From contig NZ_CP018725.1 of NCBI RefSeq assembly GCF_001908725.1, positions 5,046,164-5,110,163 on the forward strand: DNA of 64,000 nucleotides. The letters are read 5' to 3'. The first letter of the stretch is position 1; each line of letters opens with the position of its first letter. Source of the DNA: Xanthomonas vesicatoria ATCC 35937. GTDB lineage: Bacteria; Pseudomonadota; Gammaproteobacteria; Xanthomonadales; Xanthomonadaceae. Shown piece by piece: positions 38,706 through 50,158 of the stretch. The notes under the pieces were generated by a model that made no database searches, was not told the origin of the DNA, and saw nothing but the letters and a program-made list of their open reading frames with translations. The position numbers and the translations under genes were made by a program.

Positions 38706-40964
38706 ATGATCGCCATGATCGATCCGCCTACTAAGCGCCGCCTTTTCGCAGCACACGCATGGCCGACTGTCGTTTGCCTGACGCTGGTGTTGCTCTTGAT
38801 GACGTCTCACGTGCACGCGGCCGAGCCCGTCACGCAGGGGCCTTACCAGTGGCGCAGCGTAGCCATTGGCGGTGGTGGCTTTGTCACCGGCGTGCTGTTC
38901 CATCCCGCCGAACGCGATCTTGCCTATGCGCGCACCGATGTCGGTGGCGCCTATCGCTGGGATGCGCGTGCGCAGCAGTGGGTGGCCCTGACCGACTGGT
39001 TGGGCGCAGACGACTGGAACCTGATGGGCATCGATGCGTTCGCCATCGATCCCGCCAACCCTGAGGCCATCTACCTGGCAGCGGGGACCTACATGCACGA
39101 GCGCGCCGGCAATGCGGCGGTACTGCGTTCGTTCGATCGCGGTAAACGTTTCGAGCGCGCCGATCTGCCGTTCAAACTGGGCGGCAATCAGTTGGGCCGT
39201 GCCAACGGCGAGCGGCTGGCGGTGGACCCGCACGATGGCCGTGTGCTGTTGCTGGGTTCACGTGATGCCGGCCTGTGGCGCAGCGACGATCGTGGCGCGC
39301 ACTGGGCGCGGGTGGAAGGATTTCCTGCCGATGCATTGGCCGGCGCCACCGCGCGCAACCATGTCGGACGCGAACAGGCGGTGGGGATCGCCTTCGTCGT
39401 GTTCGACGCCGCCAGCGGCCGCGCTGGCAGTCCGACGCCACGCATCTATGTGGGCGTTTCCACCGCGCAAACCAGTCTGTATGTCTCTGACGATGCCGGC
39501 CGCAGCTGGGTGGCAGTGGCCGGGCAACCTAGGGGGTTGCGTCCGAGCCACATGGCCGGTGGCAGCGACGGCCAGTGGTACCTGAGCTACGGCGATCAGC
39601 CCGGCCCGGACCTGATGGCCGGGGGGGCGCTATGGAAGTACAGCCCGGCGCAGGGGCGCTGGAGCGAGATCAGCCCGATTGTGCAGCCGGCTGATGGCGA
39701 TGGTTTCGGCTGGGGCGCGGTGGCGGTGGACCCGCAGGATCCGCAGGTGCTGCTGGCCAGCACCTTCCGCCGGCGGACGCCGCGCGATGAGCTGTTTCGC
39801 AGCGTCGATGGCGGCAAGCATTGGGCGCCGCTGTTGGCCGATGCGGTGTTCGATCACAGCGCCGCGCCGTGGACCGCACAGGCGACACCGCACTGGATGG
39901 GCGCGCTGGCGATCGATCCGTTCGACAGCAACCACGCGCTGTTCGTCACCGGCTACGGCATCTGGGCCTCGCGCAATCTGCGCGATTTCGCCGGCAAGCG
40001 GCAGCCGCTGCGGTGGTGGTTTCAGGACCGCGGGCTGGAAGAGACCGTGCCGTTGGACTTGCTCAGCCCGATGGCCGGGGCGCATCTGCTCAGCGCGTTG
40101 GGCGATATCGACGGGTTTCGTCACGACGATCTGGACACCGCGCAACTGCAGTATGTCGGCCCGCGTCTGACCAATGGCGAGAGCATCGACGCCGCCGGCC
40201 AGGCGCCATTGACGGTGGTACGCAGCGGCACCGTACGCAATCGCCGCAACAACGAGATCCGCGCGCTGGTGTCGCATGATGGCGGCGCGCACTGGAGCGC
40301 TTTTGCCAACGAACCGCCGGCCGGGCAGGGCGCGGGCACCATTGCCATCGCGGCCGACGCATCGCAGGTGATCTGGGCGCCCACTGGCGGCGGCAACTGG
40401 CGCACGGTCGATGTCGGCAAGCGCTGGCAGCGCGTGCAAGGGCTACCCGACACGGCGGTGGTGGTGGCCGACCGCGTCGATGCGCAGCGCTGGTATGCCG
40501 CCGACACCGTCAGCGGACGCTTTTACGAAAGTACCGACGGCGCGGCCAGCTTCCGCGATACCGGACACTTGGTCGGCAACCCCGCGCGCGATGAGCGCGC
40601 GCGTCCGCAGCTGCGGCCCGACCCCTGGCGTGCCGGGGTGGTGTATCTGGCCAGCCCTTCGCTTGGGGTGATGCGCTGGCAACACGGACGCTTGCAGACC
40701 TTGTCCAAGCCGGATGAAGCGCGCTCGCTGGGCATCGGCAAGCCGCTGCGCGATGGTGCGCCGCCAGCGCTGTATCTGGCCGGCCGAGTGGCCGGCGTGG
40801 ATGGCGTGTTCCGCTCCGATGACGACGGCGCGCAGTGGCTGCGCATCAACGACGATGCGCACCGGTTCGGCAAGCCTTACAGCGTGACAGGCGACCCGCG
40901 ACTGCCTGGACGCGTGTATTTCGCCACCGGTGGCCGTGGCATCTTTTATGGCGACCCACGATGA
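38706..40964 (+). CDS. GH74 xyloglucanase (endo-xyloglucan hydrolase)
   Basis: A 752-residue secreted glycoside hydrolase of family 74, which cleaves the beta-1,4-glucan backbone of xyloglucan. It has an N-terminal signal segment (VVCLTLVLLLMTSHVHAAEP) and the twin seven-bladed propeller typical of GH74, with repeated SVDGGKHW / SHDGGAHW / STDGAASF Asp-box-like turns. One catalytic Asp lies in ARTDVGGAYRWD and a second candidate in LLSALGDIDGFRHDDL. ATG 38706 follows AAGGGAG by eight bases (ATG 38715 is an alternative). It starts the enzyme operon that continues with the acetylesterase 107 bases on. Confidence 0.92.
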   Translation: MIAMIDPPTKRRLFAAHAWPTVVCLTLVLLLMTSHVHAAEPVTQGPYQWRSVAIGGGGFVTGVLFHPAERDLAYARTDVGGAYRWDARAQQWVALTDWLGADDWNLMGIDAFAIDPANPEAIYLAAGTYMHERAGNAAVLRSFDRGKRFERADLPFKLGGNQLGRANGERLAVDPHDGRVLLLGSRDAGLWRSDDRGAHWARVEGFPADALAGATARNHVGREQAVGIAFVVFDAASGRAGSPTPRIYVGVSTAQTSLYVSDDAGRSWVAVAGQPRGLRPSHMAGGSDGQWYLSYGDQPGPDLMAGGALWKYSPAQGRWSEISPIVQPADGDGFGWGAVAVDPQDPQVLLASTFRRRTPRDELFRSVDGGKHWAPLLADAVFDHSAAPWTAQATPHWMGALAIDPFDSNHALFVTGYGIWASRNLRDFAGKRQPLRWWFQDRGLEETVPLDLLSPMAGAHLLSALGDIDGFRHDDLDTAQLQYVGPRLTNGESIDAAGQAPLTVVRSGTVRNRRNNEIRALVSHDGGAHWSAFANEPPAGQGAGTIAIAADASQVIWAPTGGGNWRTVDVGKRWQRVQGLPDTAVVVADRVDAQRWYAADTVSGRFYESTDGAASFRDTGHLVGNPARDERARPQLRPDPWRAGVVYLASPSLGVMRWQHGRLQTLSKPDEARSLGIGKPLRDGAPPALYLAGRVAGVDGVFRSDDDGAQWLRINDDAHRFGKPYSVTGDPRLPGRVYFATGGRGIFYGDPR

Positions 40965-41070
40965 GCGCTGCGTCCCCGCGCACGGCATCGCGCTGCCGTA
41001 CCTTGACGCGTTGCATCCCCCATCGCCTCGTTGCGCGCCGACCGGCCGCGCCGCTCCCGGAGATCACCGC

Positions 41071-42987
41071 ATGACCGCAATTCTCGTTCGCCGCGCCTGC
41101 CTGCTGGGTCTGGTGCTGGCCAGCCCACTCGCGCTGGCTCAGCCGACCCTGCCGCTGTTGTTTGCCGATGGCGCAGTGCTGCAGCGTGACCAGCCCATGC
41201 CCGTGTGGGGATGGGCATCGCCCAATGCCGCGATCACGGTCAGCTTCGATGGCAAGCGCGCCACCGCCAAGGCCGATGCGCAGGGCGCATGGAAGGTGAG
41301 CTTGCCTGCGCACAAAGCCGGCGGCCCGTATGTGTTGAGCGTGCAGGGCGATGGTGGGCAGCTGCAGGTGCGCGACGTGCTGGTCGGCGATGTGTGGCTG
41401 GCCAGCGGGCAGTCGAATATGGAATGGCCGCTGGCGCAGGCCAGCGATGGCCCGCAGGCGGTCGCCGCCGCCAACGACCCGCAGCTGCGTCACTTCAAGG
41501 TGCCCAAATCGTGGTCGGTGCAGCCGGAAGCGCGCCTGACCGGCGGTGAGTGGAAAGCGGCCACCCCGGACACGGCCGGCGAGTTCACTGCGGTGGGATA
41601 TTTTTTCGCCAAGGAGCTGCGCGCCAGCACCGGCGTGCCGATCGGCATCGTCAACAGCACCTGGGGCGGCAGTGCGATCGAGGCGTGGATGGATGCCGCA
41701 TCGCTGGGTTTGAATGCCGAACAGAACCAGGGCGCGATCGAGGCAATCAAGCAGCGCGACGCTGCCGCACAGGCAGCCACCGGCAAACGCATCGCGCGCT
41801 GGCCCAAGGTCGATGGCGACACGCCGCAATGGCGCGACTCCACGTTTGACGATAGCGATTGGGACAGCATCCCGACCACCCAGCAGTGGGAGTCCAACGG
41901 GTATGACGGCATGGACGGTATCGCCTGGTACCGCGCCACGGCGACGTTGAGCGCGGCCGAGGCCAAGGCGGGCATCACGCTGGGCGTGGGCCAGATCGAT
42001 GATTCGGACACCACCTACGTCAACGGCCAGCAGGTCGGCAGCACCGAGAAGCAATGGAATCTGCCGCGCGTCTACAACGTGCCGGCAGCGGCGCTCAAGG
42101 CCGGCCTCAATCACATTGCGGTGCGCGTGGAAGACCTCAGCGGCGGTGGCGGCATGCACGGCCCGGACGAGCAGCGCTTCGTGCAGACCAAGGACGGCAC
42201 CAAGCGCGCGTTGAGCGGCTGGAAGTTCCGTCCCGCGCAAGTGCGCGTGTCGTTGACCGACAACAAGAACCAGCTGCCGACGCTGCTGTACAACCAGATG
42301 ATCCACCCTCTGCAGCCGTTCCCGGTCAAGGGCGTGATCTGGTACCAGGGCGAAACCAATGCCAGCGAGAGCGGGGCGGTGAAATATCGCGAACAGTTCG
42401 CCGCGATGATCCAGCAGTGGCGCGCCGAACGTGGCCAGAAGGCCCTACCGTTCCTGTGGGTGCAGTTGGCCAACTTCAAGGCCGGCGGCGACAAGGCCGA
42501 GCTGAGCCCGTGGGCGCTGTTGCGCGAGTCGCAGTCCAAGACGCTGGCGCTGCCGGCGACCGGGCAGGCGGTGATCATCGACATCGGCAACCCCGAGGAC
42601 ATCCATCCCACCAACAAGCGCGATGTCGGCCATCGTCTGGCGCTGGCGGCGCGGCACGTGGCCTATGGCGAGACACTGGTCTACAGCGCGCCGGTGTTCA
42701 AGCGGGCAGGGTTCGAAAACGGCAAGGCGGTGCTGACCTTCGACCTGCAGGGCAGTGCGCTGCAGGTGCGTGGCGGTGGCGCGGTGCAGGGCTTGCGTAT
42801 TGCCGGTGCCGATCGACGCTTCCACCCGGCGACCGCTCAGATCGAGGGCGACCGCGTAATCGTGCGCAGCGATGCAGTGCCTGTACCGGTTGCGGTGCGC
42901 TACGGCTGGAGCGAGAACCCGGACGACGCCAACCTGATCAATCGCGACGCCCTTCCTGTTTCCCCCTTCCGCACCGATACCTGGTGA
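41071..42987 (+). CDS. SASA/SGNH acetylesterase of the CE20 type
   Basis: A 638-residue exported esterase (signal [24 protein letters not shown]). The SGNH catalytic domain is split: the nucleophile Ser115 lies in [11 protein letters not shown], then [17 protein letters not shown], and after an inserted beta-rich module (about residues 250–390, [15 protein letters not shown] ... [23 protein letters not shown]) it resumes with [10 protein letters not shown] and ends at the Asp510-His512 pair in [14 protein letters not shown]. Xanthomonas enzymes of this type found in xyloglucan loci remove acetyl groups from xyloglucan oligosaccharides. Older annotation would call it sialate O-acetylesterase; sialate is unlikely here. 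Followed after 11 bases by GH35. Confidence 0.9.
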   Translation: MTAILVRRACLLGLVLASPLALAQPTLPLLFADGAVLQRDQPMPVWGWASPNAAITVSFDGKRATAKADAQGAWKVSLPAHKAGGPYVLSVQGDGGQLQVRDVLVGDVWLASGQSNMEWPLAQASDGPQAVAAANDPQLRHFKVPKSWSVQPEARLTGGEWKAATPDTAGEFTAVGYFFAKELRASTGVPIGIVNSTWGGSAIEAWMDAASLGLNAEQNQGAIEAIKQRDAAAQAATGKRIARWPKVDGDTPQWRDSTFDDSDWDSIPTTQQWESNGYDGMDGIAWYRATATLSAAEAKAGITLGVGQIDDSDTTYVNGQQVGSTEKQWNLPRVYNVPAAALKAGLNHIAVRVEDLSGGGGMHGPDEQRFVQTKDGTKRALSGWKFRPAQVRVSLTDNKNQLPTLLYNQMIHPLQPFPVKGVIWYQGETNASESGAVKYREQFAAMIQQWRAERGQKALPFLWVQLANFKAGGDKAELSPWALLRESQSKTLALPATGQAVIIDIGNPEDIHPTNKRDVGHRLALAARHVAYGETLVYSAPVFKRAGFENGKAVLTFDLQGSALQVRGGGAVQGLRIAGADRRFHPATAQIEGDRVIVRSDAVPVPVAVRYGWSENPDDANLINRDALPVSPFRTDTW

Positions 42988-42998
42988 CACGGAGTCTT

Positions 42999-44731
42999 AT
43001 GTCCATGCATTCCCCCGTTGCACGCGCCATCTCTTATTCCAACGCGCGGCGTGGCCTGCGACCGCTGCTGCTGTCCGCGCTGACGCTCGCGTTGGCTGCA
43101 TGCCAATCCGGCGAGCAGGGCCAGGCAGAGACACCTGCCGCCTCCGCACACACCGCATCGGCAACGCCGGCGACCGCACAGACTCCGGCGGCGCAGACAC
43201 CAATGCCGCAGTTCGTCAGCAAGGACGGCAAGCATGCGTTACTGGTCGACGGCGCGCCGTTCCTGATCCTGGGCGCGCAGGTCAACAACTCCAGCAACTA
43301 TCCCGGCGTGATGGACAAGGTGTGGCCGGCCATCAAGATGATGGGTCCCAATACCGTGCAGGTGCCGATCGCCTGGGAACAGGTGGAACCGGAAGAAGGC
43401 AAGTTCGATTTCTCCTTCGTCGATACGCTGCTCACCCAGGCGCGCGAACACAAGGTGCGGCTGGTGCTGCTGTGGTTTGCCACCTGGAAGAACAACGGCC
43501 CGGCGTACGCGCCGTCCTGGGTCAAGGCCGACAACCAGCGCTTCCCGCGCGTGATCACCCGCGAAGGCAAGTCAATCGGCTCACTGTCGCCGCATGCGCA
43601 AGCCACGCTGGATGCCGACCGCAAGGCGTTCGTCGCCTTCATGCAGCACCTGAAGCAGGTCGACCCGCAGCACACCGTGATCATGATCCAGCCGGAGAAC
43701 GAGGCGGGCACCTATGGCAGCGTGCGCGACTTTTCTCCGATGGCGCAAAAATTGTTCGACGGCCCGGTACCGGACGCACTACTCAAGCGCTTGAACAAGC
43801 AGCCGGGCAGCTGGGCGCAGGTGTTCGGCGCCGATGCCGATGAAATCTTCCATGCGTGGTCGATCGGCCGTTACATCGACCAGGTGACCGAAGCCGGCAA
43901 GGCCGAATATCCGCTGCCGATGTACGTCAATGCCGCGCTGCGCGGGCCGTTCAATCCGGGCCAGCCCGGCCAGTACGCCAGCGGTGGCCCCACCGACAAC
44001 GTGCTCGATGTCTGGAAGGCCGCAGGCCCGCATATCGACCTGCTGGCGCCGGACATCTACATGCCCGAATACCGCATGTACACCACGGTGCTGGAGCGTT
44101 ACGCCCGCCCGGACAATGCCTTGTTCGTCGCCGAGACCGGCAACCGCCAGGAATACGCGCGCTACCTGTATCCCACGCTGGGCCACAATGGCATCGGCTG
44201 GTCGGCATTCGGCATCGACTTCACCCGTTACTCCAACTATCCGTTGGGTGCCAAGCACGTCAACGAAGAAACGCTGGCACCGTTCGCGCTGGGTTTCCAG
44301 GCCGTGAGCATGGGCATGCGCCCGTTCGCCAAGGCCGCGTCCCAAGGCAAGTTGCACGGCACCGCCGAAGAACCCGGCCAGGCCGTGCAGGAGCTCAAGC
44401 TCAACGACCGCTGGAGCGCCACCATCACCTATGGCGTGCCGCAGTTCTGGTTCAAGGGCGAGCCGCCGGCAACCCGGAGCCGATCGGCGCAGCGTTGATC
44501 GCCGAGCTGGGCCCGGACGAGTTCCTGGTCACCGGCTACCACGCGCGCGTGACCCTGCACCCGGCCAGCGACGCCACCGCCAACATGTTCTACGACCGCG
44601 TCGAGGAAGGCGTATACGAGGGCACGCAGTGGCAGTTCCAGCGCAACTGGAACGGCGACCAGACCGATTACGGCGTCAATTTTTCCAGCGTGCCGCAGCT
44701 GCTCAAGATCAAGCTCGCCACCTACAAATAA
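42999..44731 (+). pseudogene. GH35 beta-galactosidase, frameshifted
   Basis: A lipoprotein-type GH35 enzyme that removes galactose from xyloglucan side chains. Signal [16 protein letters not shown], acid/base Glu235 in [11 protein letters not shown] and nucleophile Glu379 in [13 protein letters not shown] are intact. One base is missing at about 44462–44470: the frame runs to a stop at 44498 (499 residues), while the expected C-terminus ([21 protein letters not shown]...LLKIKLATYK) continues in another frame to 44731. Restoring one G in CCGGCAACC gives a 577-residue protein. The catalytic part is complete, so a truncated product may still fold; sequencing error is as likely as a true mutation. 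Start ATG 42999 or 43005. Confidence 0.85.
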
Positions 44732-44790
44732 TCAGCAACCCATGCGCTGCCGCCCCCGCGGCAACGTTTCGCAATTCAAAGGGAGTGACC

Positions 44791-47694
44791 ATGCAAACCA
44801 CCATCCGTTCCGCCGGCGCCGCGCCTGCCAACCGACGTACACCGCTTGCCCATTGCCTGGCGTTGTCGCTGGCGCTGCTGGCCAATGCCGCGCATGCGCA
44901 GGAAGTGCGCAAGGCCGCCGATGGCGTCACCGTGGTGCCGAGCGCCAAGGACGCCGCACCGGTGCGCCTGCAGGTGGTCGATGCCGGCATCATCCGCGTC
45001 AGCGCCGATCCGGATGGCGATTTCGCACGCAGCCCCAGCCTGATGCGCGTGCCGGTGCAGGGCGATAGCGCCTTCCAGGTGGCCGAGCAGGGCGACAGCG
45101 TGCAGCTGAAGACCGGCAAGGTCACCGCCACCGTGTCCACCGTCGACGGCCATGTCAGCTTCGCCGATGCCAATGGCAAGCCGGTGCTGGCCGAAGTGGC
45201 CGGCGGGCGCAGCTTTGCGCCACTGAAAGTGGAGGGCAAGCAATACCTGAGCGTGCGTCAGCGTTTCCAGTCGCCTGACGACGAGGCCTTGTACGGCTTC
45301 GGCCAACATCAGCAGGGCTGGATGAACCAGAAGGGCCGCAATGTCGAATTGCAACAGAACAACATCGACATGGCAGTGCCGTACCTGGTGTCCAGCCGCA
45401 ACTACGGCCTGCTGTGGGACAACAACTCGATCAGTCGCCTGGGCGACCCGCGCGGCCTGCAGCCGCTGCCCAAGACGCTCAAGTTGTACGACGCCAAGGG
45501 CAAGTCCGGTGCGCTGACCGCACGTTATGCGATCAACGGCAAGCAGATCGTCGAACGTCGCGAGAGCGAGGTGAACTACCAGTACCTCAGCAACCTGACC
45601 AAATATCCGAAGAAGGCCATCACCAAGGACAAGGAAAGCCGCATGCAGGTCACCTGGGAGGGCGAGATCGAAGCGCTCACCGGTGGCGAGCACACCTTCT
45701 CGCTGTATTCGAGCGAGTACGCCAAGTTGTACGTGGACGGCAAACTGGTAATCGATCGCTGGCGCCAGAACTGGAACCCGTGGAATCACGAGTTCAAGCT
45801 GGAGCTGGAACCGGGCACGCGCCACACCGTCAAGATCGAGTGGGATCTCATCGACCCCAGCTACATCGCGCTGCTGCACCGCGACCCGCTGCCTGCGGCC
45901 GAAGCGAAAGATCTGTCGCTGTGGTCCGAAGCCGGCCAGATGATCGATTACTACTTCGTGTCCGCCGATTCGTACGATCAGGCCGTGGCCGGCTACCGCG
46001 AACTCACCGGCAAGTCGGTGATGCTGCCCAAGTGGGCCTATGGCTTCTGGCAGAGCCGCGAGCGCTACAAGAGCCAGGATGAGCTGGTAGGCGCGGTGGC
46101 TGAATACCGCAAGCGCAAGCTGTCGCTGGACAATATCGTGCTCGACTGGTCGTACTGGCCCGAAAACGCCTGGGGTTCGCATGATTTCGATCCCAAGCAC
46201 TTCCCGGATCCGGACGGCATGGTCAAGGCCGTGCACGACATGCACGCCCAGATCATGATTTCGATCTGGCCCAAGTTCTATCCCACCACCGCCAACTACA
46301 AGGAACTGGATGCCGCCGGTTTCATGTACAAGCGGAACGTGGAAGTGGGCGAGCTGGACTGGATCGGCAAGGGCTACAAGAATTCGTTCTACGACCCGTA
46401 CTCGGAGAAGGCGCAGGCCATCTACTGGCGCCAGGTCAACGAAAAGCTCAACAGCAAGGGCTTTGACGCATGGTGGATGGACGCCGACGAGCCGGATGTG
46501 CACTCCAACCTGGACATCGGCGAGCGCAAGGCACGCACCACGCCCAACGCGCTGGGCTCGTCCACCGAGTACTTCAATTCCTACCCGCTGCCGCACACCC
46601 ATGGCGTGTACGAAGGCGATCGCGCGGCCGACGACAAGCGCGTGTTCATCCTTTCGCGCAAGGGCTATGCCGGCACCCAGCGCAATGCGGTGGCGGTGTG
46701 GAGCGGCGACATCGTGTCGCGTTGGGACGACATGCACGACCAGATTTCCGCAGGCGTCAACATGGCGCTGTCGGGCCTGCCCAACTGGACCTTCGACATC
46801 GGCGGCTTCGCGGTGGAGAAGCGCTACGAAAACCAGGACCCGGCGCATCTGCCGGAATGGCGCGAGCTCAATACCCGCTGGTTCCAGTTCGGTGCATTCG
46901 TACCGATCTTCCGCTCGCACGGGCAGTTCCCGTATCGCGAAATCTGGAACATCGCCCCGGAAGGCACGCCGTTCTACGAGAGCATGGCCTACTACAATCG
47001 CCTGCGTTACGCCTTGCTGCCCTACATCTACAGCCTGGCCGGCGATACCTATCAGCGCGATGGCGTGATCATGCGCGGCATGATGATGGACTTCCCGGAT
47101 GACGCGAAGGCCCGCGACATCAACGATCAGTACCTGTTCGGACCGGCGTTCCTGGTTGCACCGGTGACCCGCTTCGGTGCCACCTCGCGTCAGGTGTACC
47201 TGCCGGCCGGCACCAGCTGGCTGGATTTCGCCACCGGCAAGCGCTACGAGGGTGGCCAGAGCATCGAAGCGGCCGCGCCGATCGAACGCATGCCGCTGTT
47301 CGTGCGTGCCGGCTCCATCGTGCCGACCGGCCCGGTGCAGGAATACGTGGACCAGAAGCCGGATGCGCCGCTGACCGTGGTGGTCTACACCGGTGCCGAC
47401 GGTGAGTTCTCGCTGTACGAAGACGATGGCAAGGGCTATGGCTACGAGAAGGGCGAGTTCAGCCGCATTCCGCTGGTCTGGAACCAGGCCAAGGGCGAGC
47501 TGAGCATCGGCAAACGCGAAGGCAGCTGGACCGGTATGCAGGCCAAACGCACCATCAACGTGCGCTTTGTCGACGGGCCCCGCGATGATGCCGGTGCGCT
47601 CGAACCCAAGACCGACACCAGCATCCAGTACGACGGCAAGGCGGTCAGCGTGTTGCAGCGCAAGATTGCGTCCGGCAAAGCGCGTCGTCGATGA
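44791..47694 (+). CDS. GH31 alpha-xylosidase with PA14 insert
   Basis: A 967-residue exported enzyme (signal HCLALSLALLANAAHAQ) that removes terminal xylose from xyloglucan oligosaccharides. N-terminal GH31 beta-domain, a PA14-like module at about 284–375 (WEGEIEALTGGEHTFSLYSS, LYVDGKLVIDRW), then the catalytic barrel with nucleophile Asp564 in WWMDADEPDVHS and acid/base Asp640 in WSGDIVSRWDDM. The PA14 insert is known from xyloglucan-active GH31 enzymes, where it helps bind long substrates. Same operon as GH35 and GH95. ATG 44791 follows GGGAG. Confidence 0.93.
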   Translation: MQTTIRSAGAAPANRRTPLAHCLALSLALLANAAHAQEVRKAADGVTVVPSAKDAAPVRLQVVDAGIIRVSADPDGDFARSPSLMRVPVQGDSAFQVAEQGDSVQLKTGKVTATVSTVDGHVSFADANGKPVLAEVAGGRSFAPLKVEGKQYLSVRQRFQSPDDEALYGFGQHQQGWMNQKGRNVELQQNNIDMAVPYLVSSRNYGLLWDNNSISRLGDPRGLQPLPKTLKLYDAKGKSGALTARYAINGKQIVERRESEVNYQYLSNLTKYPKKAITKDKESRMQVTWEGEIEALTGGEHTFSLYSSEYAKLYVDGKLVIDRWRQNWNPWNHEFKLELEPGTRHTVKIEWDLIDPSYIALLHRDPLPAAEAKDLSLWSEAGQMIDYYFVSADSYDQAVAGYRELTGKSVMLPKWAYGFWQSRERYKSQDELVGAVAEYRKRKLSLDNIVLDWSYWPENAWGSHDFDPKHFPDPDGMVKAVHDMHAQIMISIWPKFYPTTANYKELDAAGFMYKRNVEVGELDWIGKGYKNSFYDPYSEKAQAIYWRQVNEKLNSKGFDAWWMDADEPDVHSNLDIGERKARTTPNALGSSTEYFNSYPLPHTHGVYEGDRAADDKRVFILSRKGYAGTQRNAVAVWSGDIVSRWDDMHDQISAGVNMALSGLPNWTFDIGGFAVEKRYENQDPAHLPEWRELNTRWFQFGAFVPIFRSHGQFPYREIWNIAPEGTPFYESMAYYNRLRYALLPYIYSLAGDTYQRDGVIMRGMMMDFPDDAKARDINDQYLFGPAFLVAPVTRFGATSRQVYLPAGTSWLDFATGKRYEGGQSIEAAAPIERMPLFVRAGSIVPTGPVQEYVDQKPDAPLTVVVYTGADGEFSLYEDDGKGYGYEKGEFSRIPLVWNQAKGELSIGKREGSWTGMQAKRTINVRFVDGPRDDAGALEPKTDTSIQYDGKAVSVLQRKIASGKARRR

Positions 47695-47779
47695 TCGCAG
47701 GCTGTCTTCAGTCGATGAGCGAGCAGATGCCGGAACGCCGCAAGGCAGTCGCGGGCGGTTCCGGTGATGCAGTACGGCG

Positions 47780-50158
47780 GTGGCCGTGCTGACCCGTCGT
47801 GAACTGTGCAAGGCAACCGGGGCCACGATGGCGGTCCTGGGCGCGGCACCGGTGGCCGGACAGGCCGCGCGCGCTTCGAAAAGCGCCGCGTTGCCGGCTG
47901 TGGCGCCTACTGATGCGTTGCAGTTGTGGTATCGCGAACCGGCCAACGAATGGGTGGAGGCCTTGCCGGTCGGTAATGGCCGACTCGGCGCGATGGTGTG
48001 GGGCGGCATTGCCCACGAGCGCCTGCAACTCAACGAAGACACGCTCTACGCTGGCGGTCCCTACGATTCGACCAGCCCGGAGGGATTGGCCGCGTTGCCG
48101 CAGGTGCGTGCGTTGATCTTTGGCGGCCGCTACGCCGAGGCCGAACAACTGGCCGACGCCAAGCTGCTCTCGCGTCCGCTCAAGCAGATGCCGTATCAAC
48201 CGCTGGGCGATCTGTTGCTGGATTTCGATCGTGCCGACGGCATCAGCGAGTACCGGCGCCAGCTGGATCTGGACACCGCGGTGGCCACTACCAGCTTCCG
48301 CTCCGGCGGTGCGCTGCATCAGCGCGACGTGTTCGTCTGTGCGCAGTCGCAATGCATCGTGGTGCGTCTGTCGTGCGACCGGCCACGCGCGATCTCCCTG
48401 CGCGTGGGCATCGACAGCCCGCAAAGCGGCGAGGTCACGGTGGAGCAGGGCGGTTTGCTGTTTACCGGCCGCAACGGCAGCTTTGCCGGTATCGAGGGCA
48501 AGCTTCGGTTCGCGCTGCGCGTAGTGCCACGGGTCAAAGGCGGCGCGGTGACCGCGTTGCGCGATCGCTTGCGCATCGAGGGCGCCGATGAGGTGGTGTT
48601 GCTGCTCACCGCAGCTACCAGCTACCGACGTTTCGACGCGGTGGATGGCGACCCGCTCGCACTCGCTGCTGCAAGCCTGCGCAAGGCTCAAGCGCTGGAC
48701 TACGCCGCGTTGCTGCGCGCGCATCTTGCCGATCACCAACGCCTGTTCCGGCGCGTGGCGATCGACCTGGGCACCAGCGATGCGGCAGCACTGCCCACCG
48801 ACCAACGCGTACAGCAATTTGCCGGCGGCAACGACCCGGCATTGGCCGCGCTGTATCACCAGTATGGCCGTTACCTGTTGATCTGTAGCTCGCGGCCCGG
48901 CACCCAGCCGGCCAACCTGCAGGGCATCTGGAACGACCTGATGCAGCCGCCGTGGGAAAGCAAGTACACCATCAACGTCAACACCGAGATGAACTACTGG
49001 CCCAGTGAGGCCAACGCATTGCACGAATGCGTCGAACCGCTGGAATCCATGTTGTTCGACCTGGCCATCACCGGCGCGCACACCGCGCGTGCGCTCTACG
49101 GTGCGCCGGGCTGGGTGGTGCATAACAACACCGACCTATGGCGCCAGGCCGGGCCGATCGATGGCGCCAAGTGGAGCCTGTGGCCGATGGGCGGGGTGTG
49201 GTTGTTGCAGCAGCTGTGGGACCGCTGGGATTACGGGCGCGACCGCGCCTATCTGAGCAAGATCTACCCGTTGTTCAAGGGCGCGGCGGAGTTCTTCGTT
49301 GCCACGCTGGTGCGCGACCCGCAGACCGGCGCGATGGTGACCAACCCCTCGATCTCGCCAGAAAACCAGCATCCGTTCGGTGCCGCCATCTGTGCCGGCC
49401 CGACCATGGATGCGCAGCTGTTGCGCGACCTGTTCGCGCAGTGCATCGCGATGAGCAAGTTGCTTGATGTCGATGCAGCGCTGGCGCAGCAGCTGGCCAC
49501 GCTGCGCGAGCAATTGCCGCCCAACCGCATCGGCAAGGCCGGGCAGTTGCAGGAGTGGCAGCAGGATTGGGATATGGACGCGCCGGAGATCCATCACCGC
49601 CACGTCTCGCATCTCTATGCGCTGCATCCTTCGAGCCAGATCAATCTGCGCGATACGCCCGAGCTGGCCGCCGCAGCAAAACGCACGCTGGAAACCCGTG
49701 GCGACAACACCACTGGCTGGGGCATCGGCTGGCGGTTGAATCTGTGGGCGCGGTTGGCCGACGGCGAGCATGCGTATCGCATCCTGCAATTACTGATCTC
49801 GCCCGAGCGCACCTACCCGAACCTGTTCGACGCACACCCGCCGTTCCAGATCGACGGCAACTTCGGCGGCACCGCCGGCATCACCGAAATGCTGCTGCAA
49901 AGCTGGGGCGGCAGTGTGTTTCTGCTGCCGGCCCTGCCCAGCGCCTGGCCGCGCGGCAGCGTGCGTGGTCTGCGCGTGCGGGGCGGCGCCAGCATCGATC
50001 TGGAATGGGATGGCGGTCGCTTGCAGCAGGCACGCCTGCACAGCGATCGTGGCGGACGCTATCAACTGTCCTACGCAGGGCAGACCCTGGACCTGGAACT
50101 GGGCGCGGGCCGCACCCAGCAGGTGGGACTCAACAACAACCGATTGGTGAAGCAATGA
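47780..50158 (+). CDS. GH95 alpha-L-fucosidase
   Basis: A 792-residue inverting fucosidase that removes 1,2-linked fucose from xyloglucan. Catalytic residues known from Bifidobacterium AfcA have counterparts: Asn399 and Asn401 in [11 protein letters not shown], Glu528 in SISPENQHP and Asp692 in FQIDGNFGG. The N-terminus [24 protein letters not shown] looks like a twin-arginine signal, so export folded to the periplasm is possible. Start GTG 47780 is the only in-frame start close to that signal. The stop overlaps xylB (ATGA). Confidence 0.92.
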   Translation: MAVLTRRELCKATGATMAVLGAAPVAGQAARASKSAALPAVAPTDALQLWYREPANEWVEALPVGNGRLGAMVWGGIAHERLQLNEDTLYAGGPYDSTSPEGLAALPQVRALIFGGRYAEAEQLADAKLLSRPLKQMPYQPLGDLLLDFDRADGISEYRRQLDLDTAVATTSFRSGGALHQRDVFVCAQSQCIVVRLSCDRPRAISLRVGIDSPQSGEVTVEQGGLLFTGRNGSFAGIEGKLRFALRVVPRVKGGAVTALRDRLRIEGADEVVLLLTAATSYRRFDAVDGDPLALAAASLRKAQALDYAALLRAHLADHQRLFRRVAIDLGTSDAAALPTDQRVQQFAGGNDPALAALYHQYGRYLLICSSRPGTQPANLQGIWNDLMQPPWESKYTINVNTEMNYWPSEANALHECVEPLESMLFDLAITGAHTARALYGAPGWVVHNNTDLWRQAGPIDGAKWSLWPMGGVWLLQQLWDRWDYGRDRAYLSKIYPLFKGAAEFFVATLVRDPQTGAMVTNPSISPENQHPFGAAICAGPTMDAQLLRDLFAQCIAMSKLLDVDAALAQQLATLREQLPPNRIGKAGQLQEWQQDWDMDAPEIHHRHVSHLYALHPSSQINLRDTPELAAAAKRTLETRGDNTTGWGIGWRLNLWARLADGEHAYRILQLLISPERTYPNLFDAHPPFQIDGNFGGTAGITEMLLQSWGGSVFLLPALPSAWPRGSVRGLRVRGGASIDLEWDGGRLQQARLHSDRGGRYQLSYAGQTLDLELGAGRTQQVGLNNNRLVKQ

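Noticed and set aside
41071..42987. Sialate O-acetylesterase as the function of the SASA protein
   Set aside because: The fold name would suggest it, but there is no sialic acid gene nearby and the neighbours all act on xyloglucan.
44776..48042. A 1088-residue open frame antisense to the GH31 gene
   Set aside because: It mirrors the codon bias of the GH31 gene, has no domain I recognise, and GH31 has complete catalytic motifs. Long antisense frames are common in high-GC genomes.
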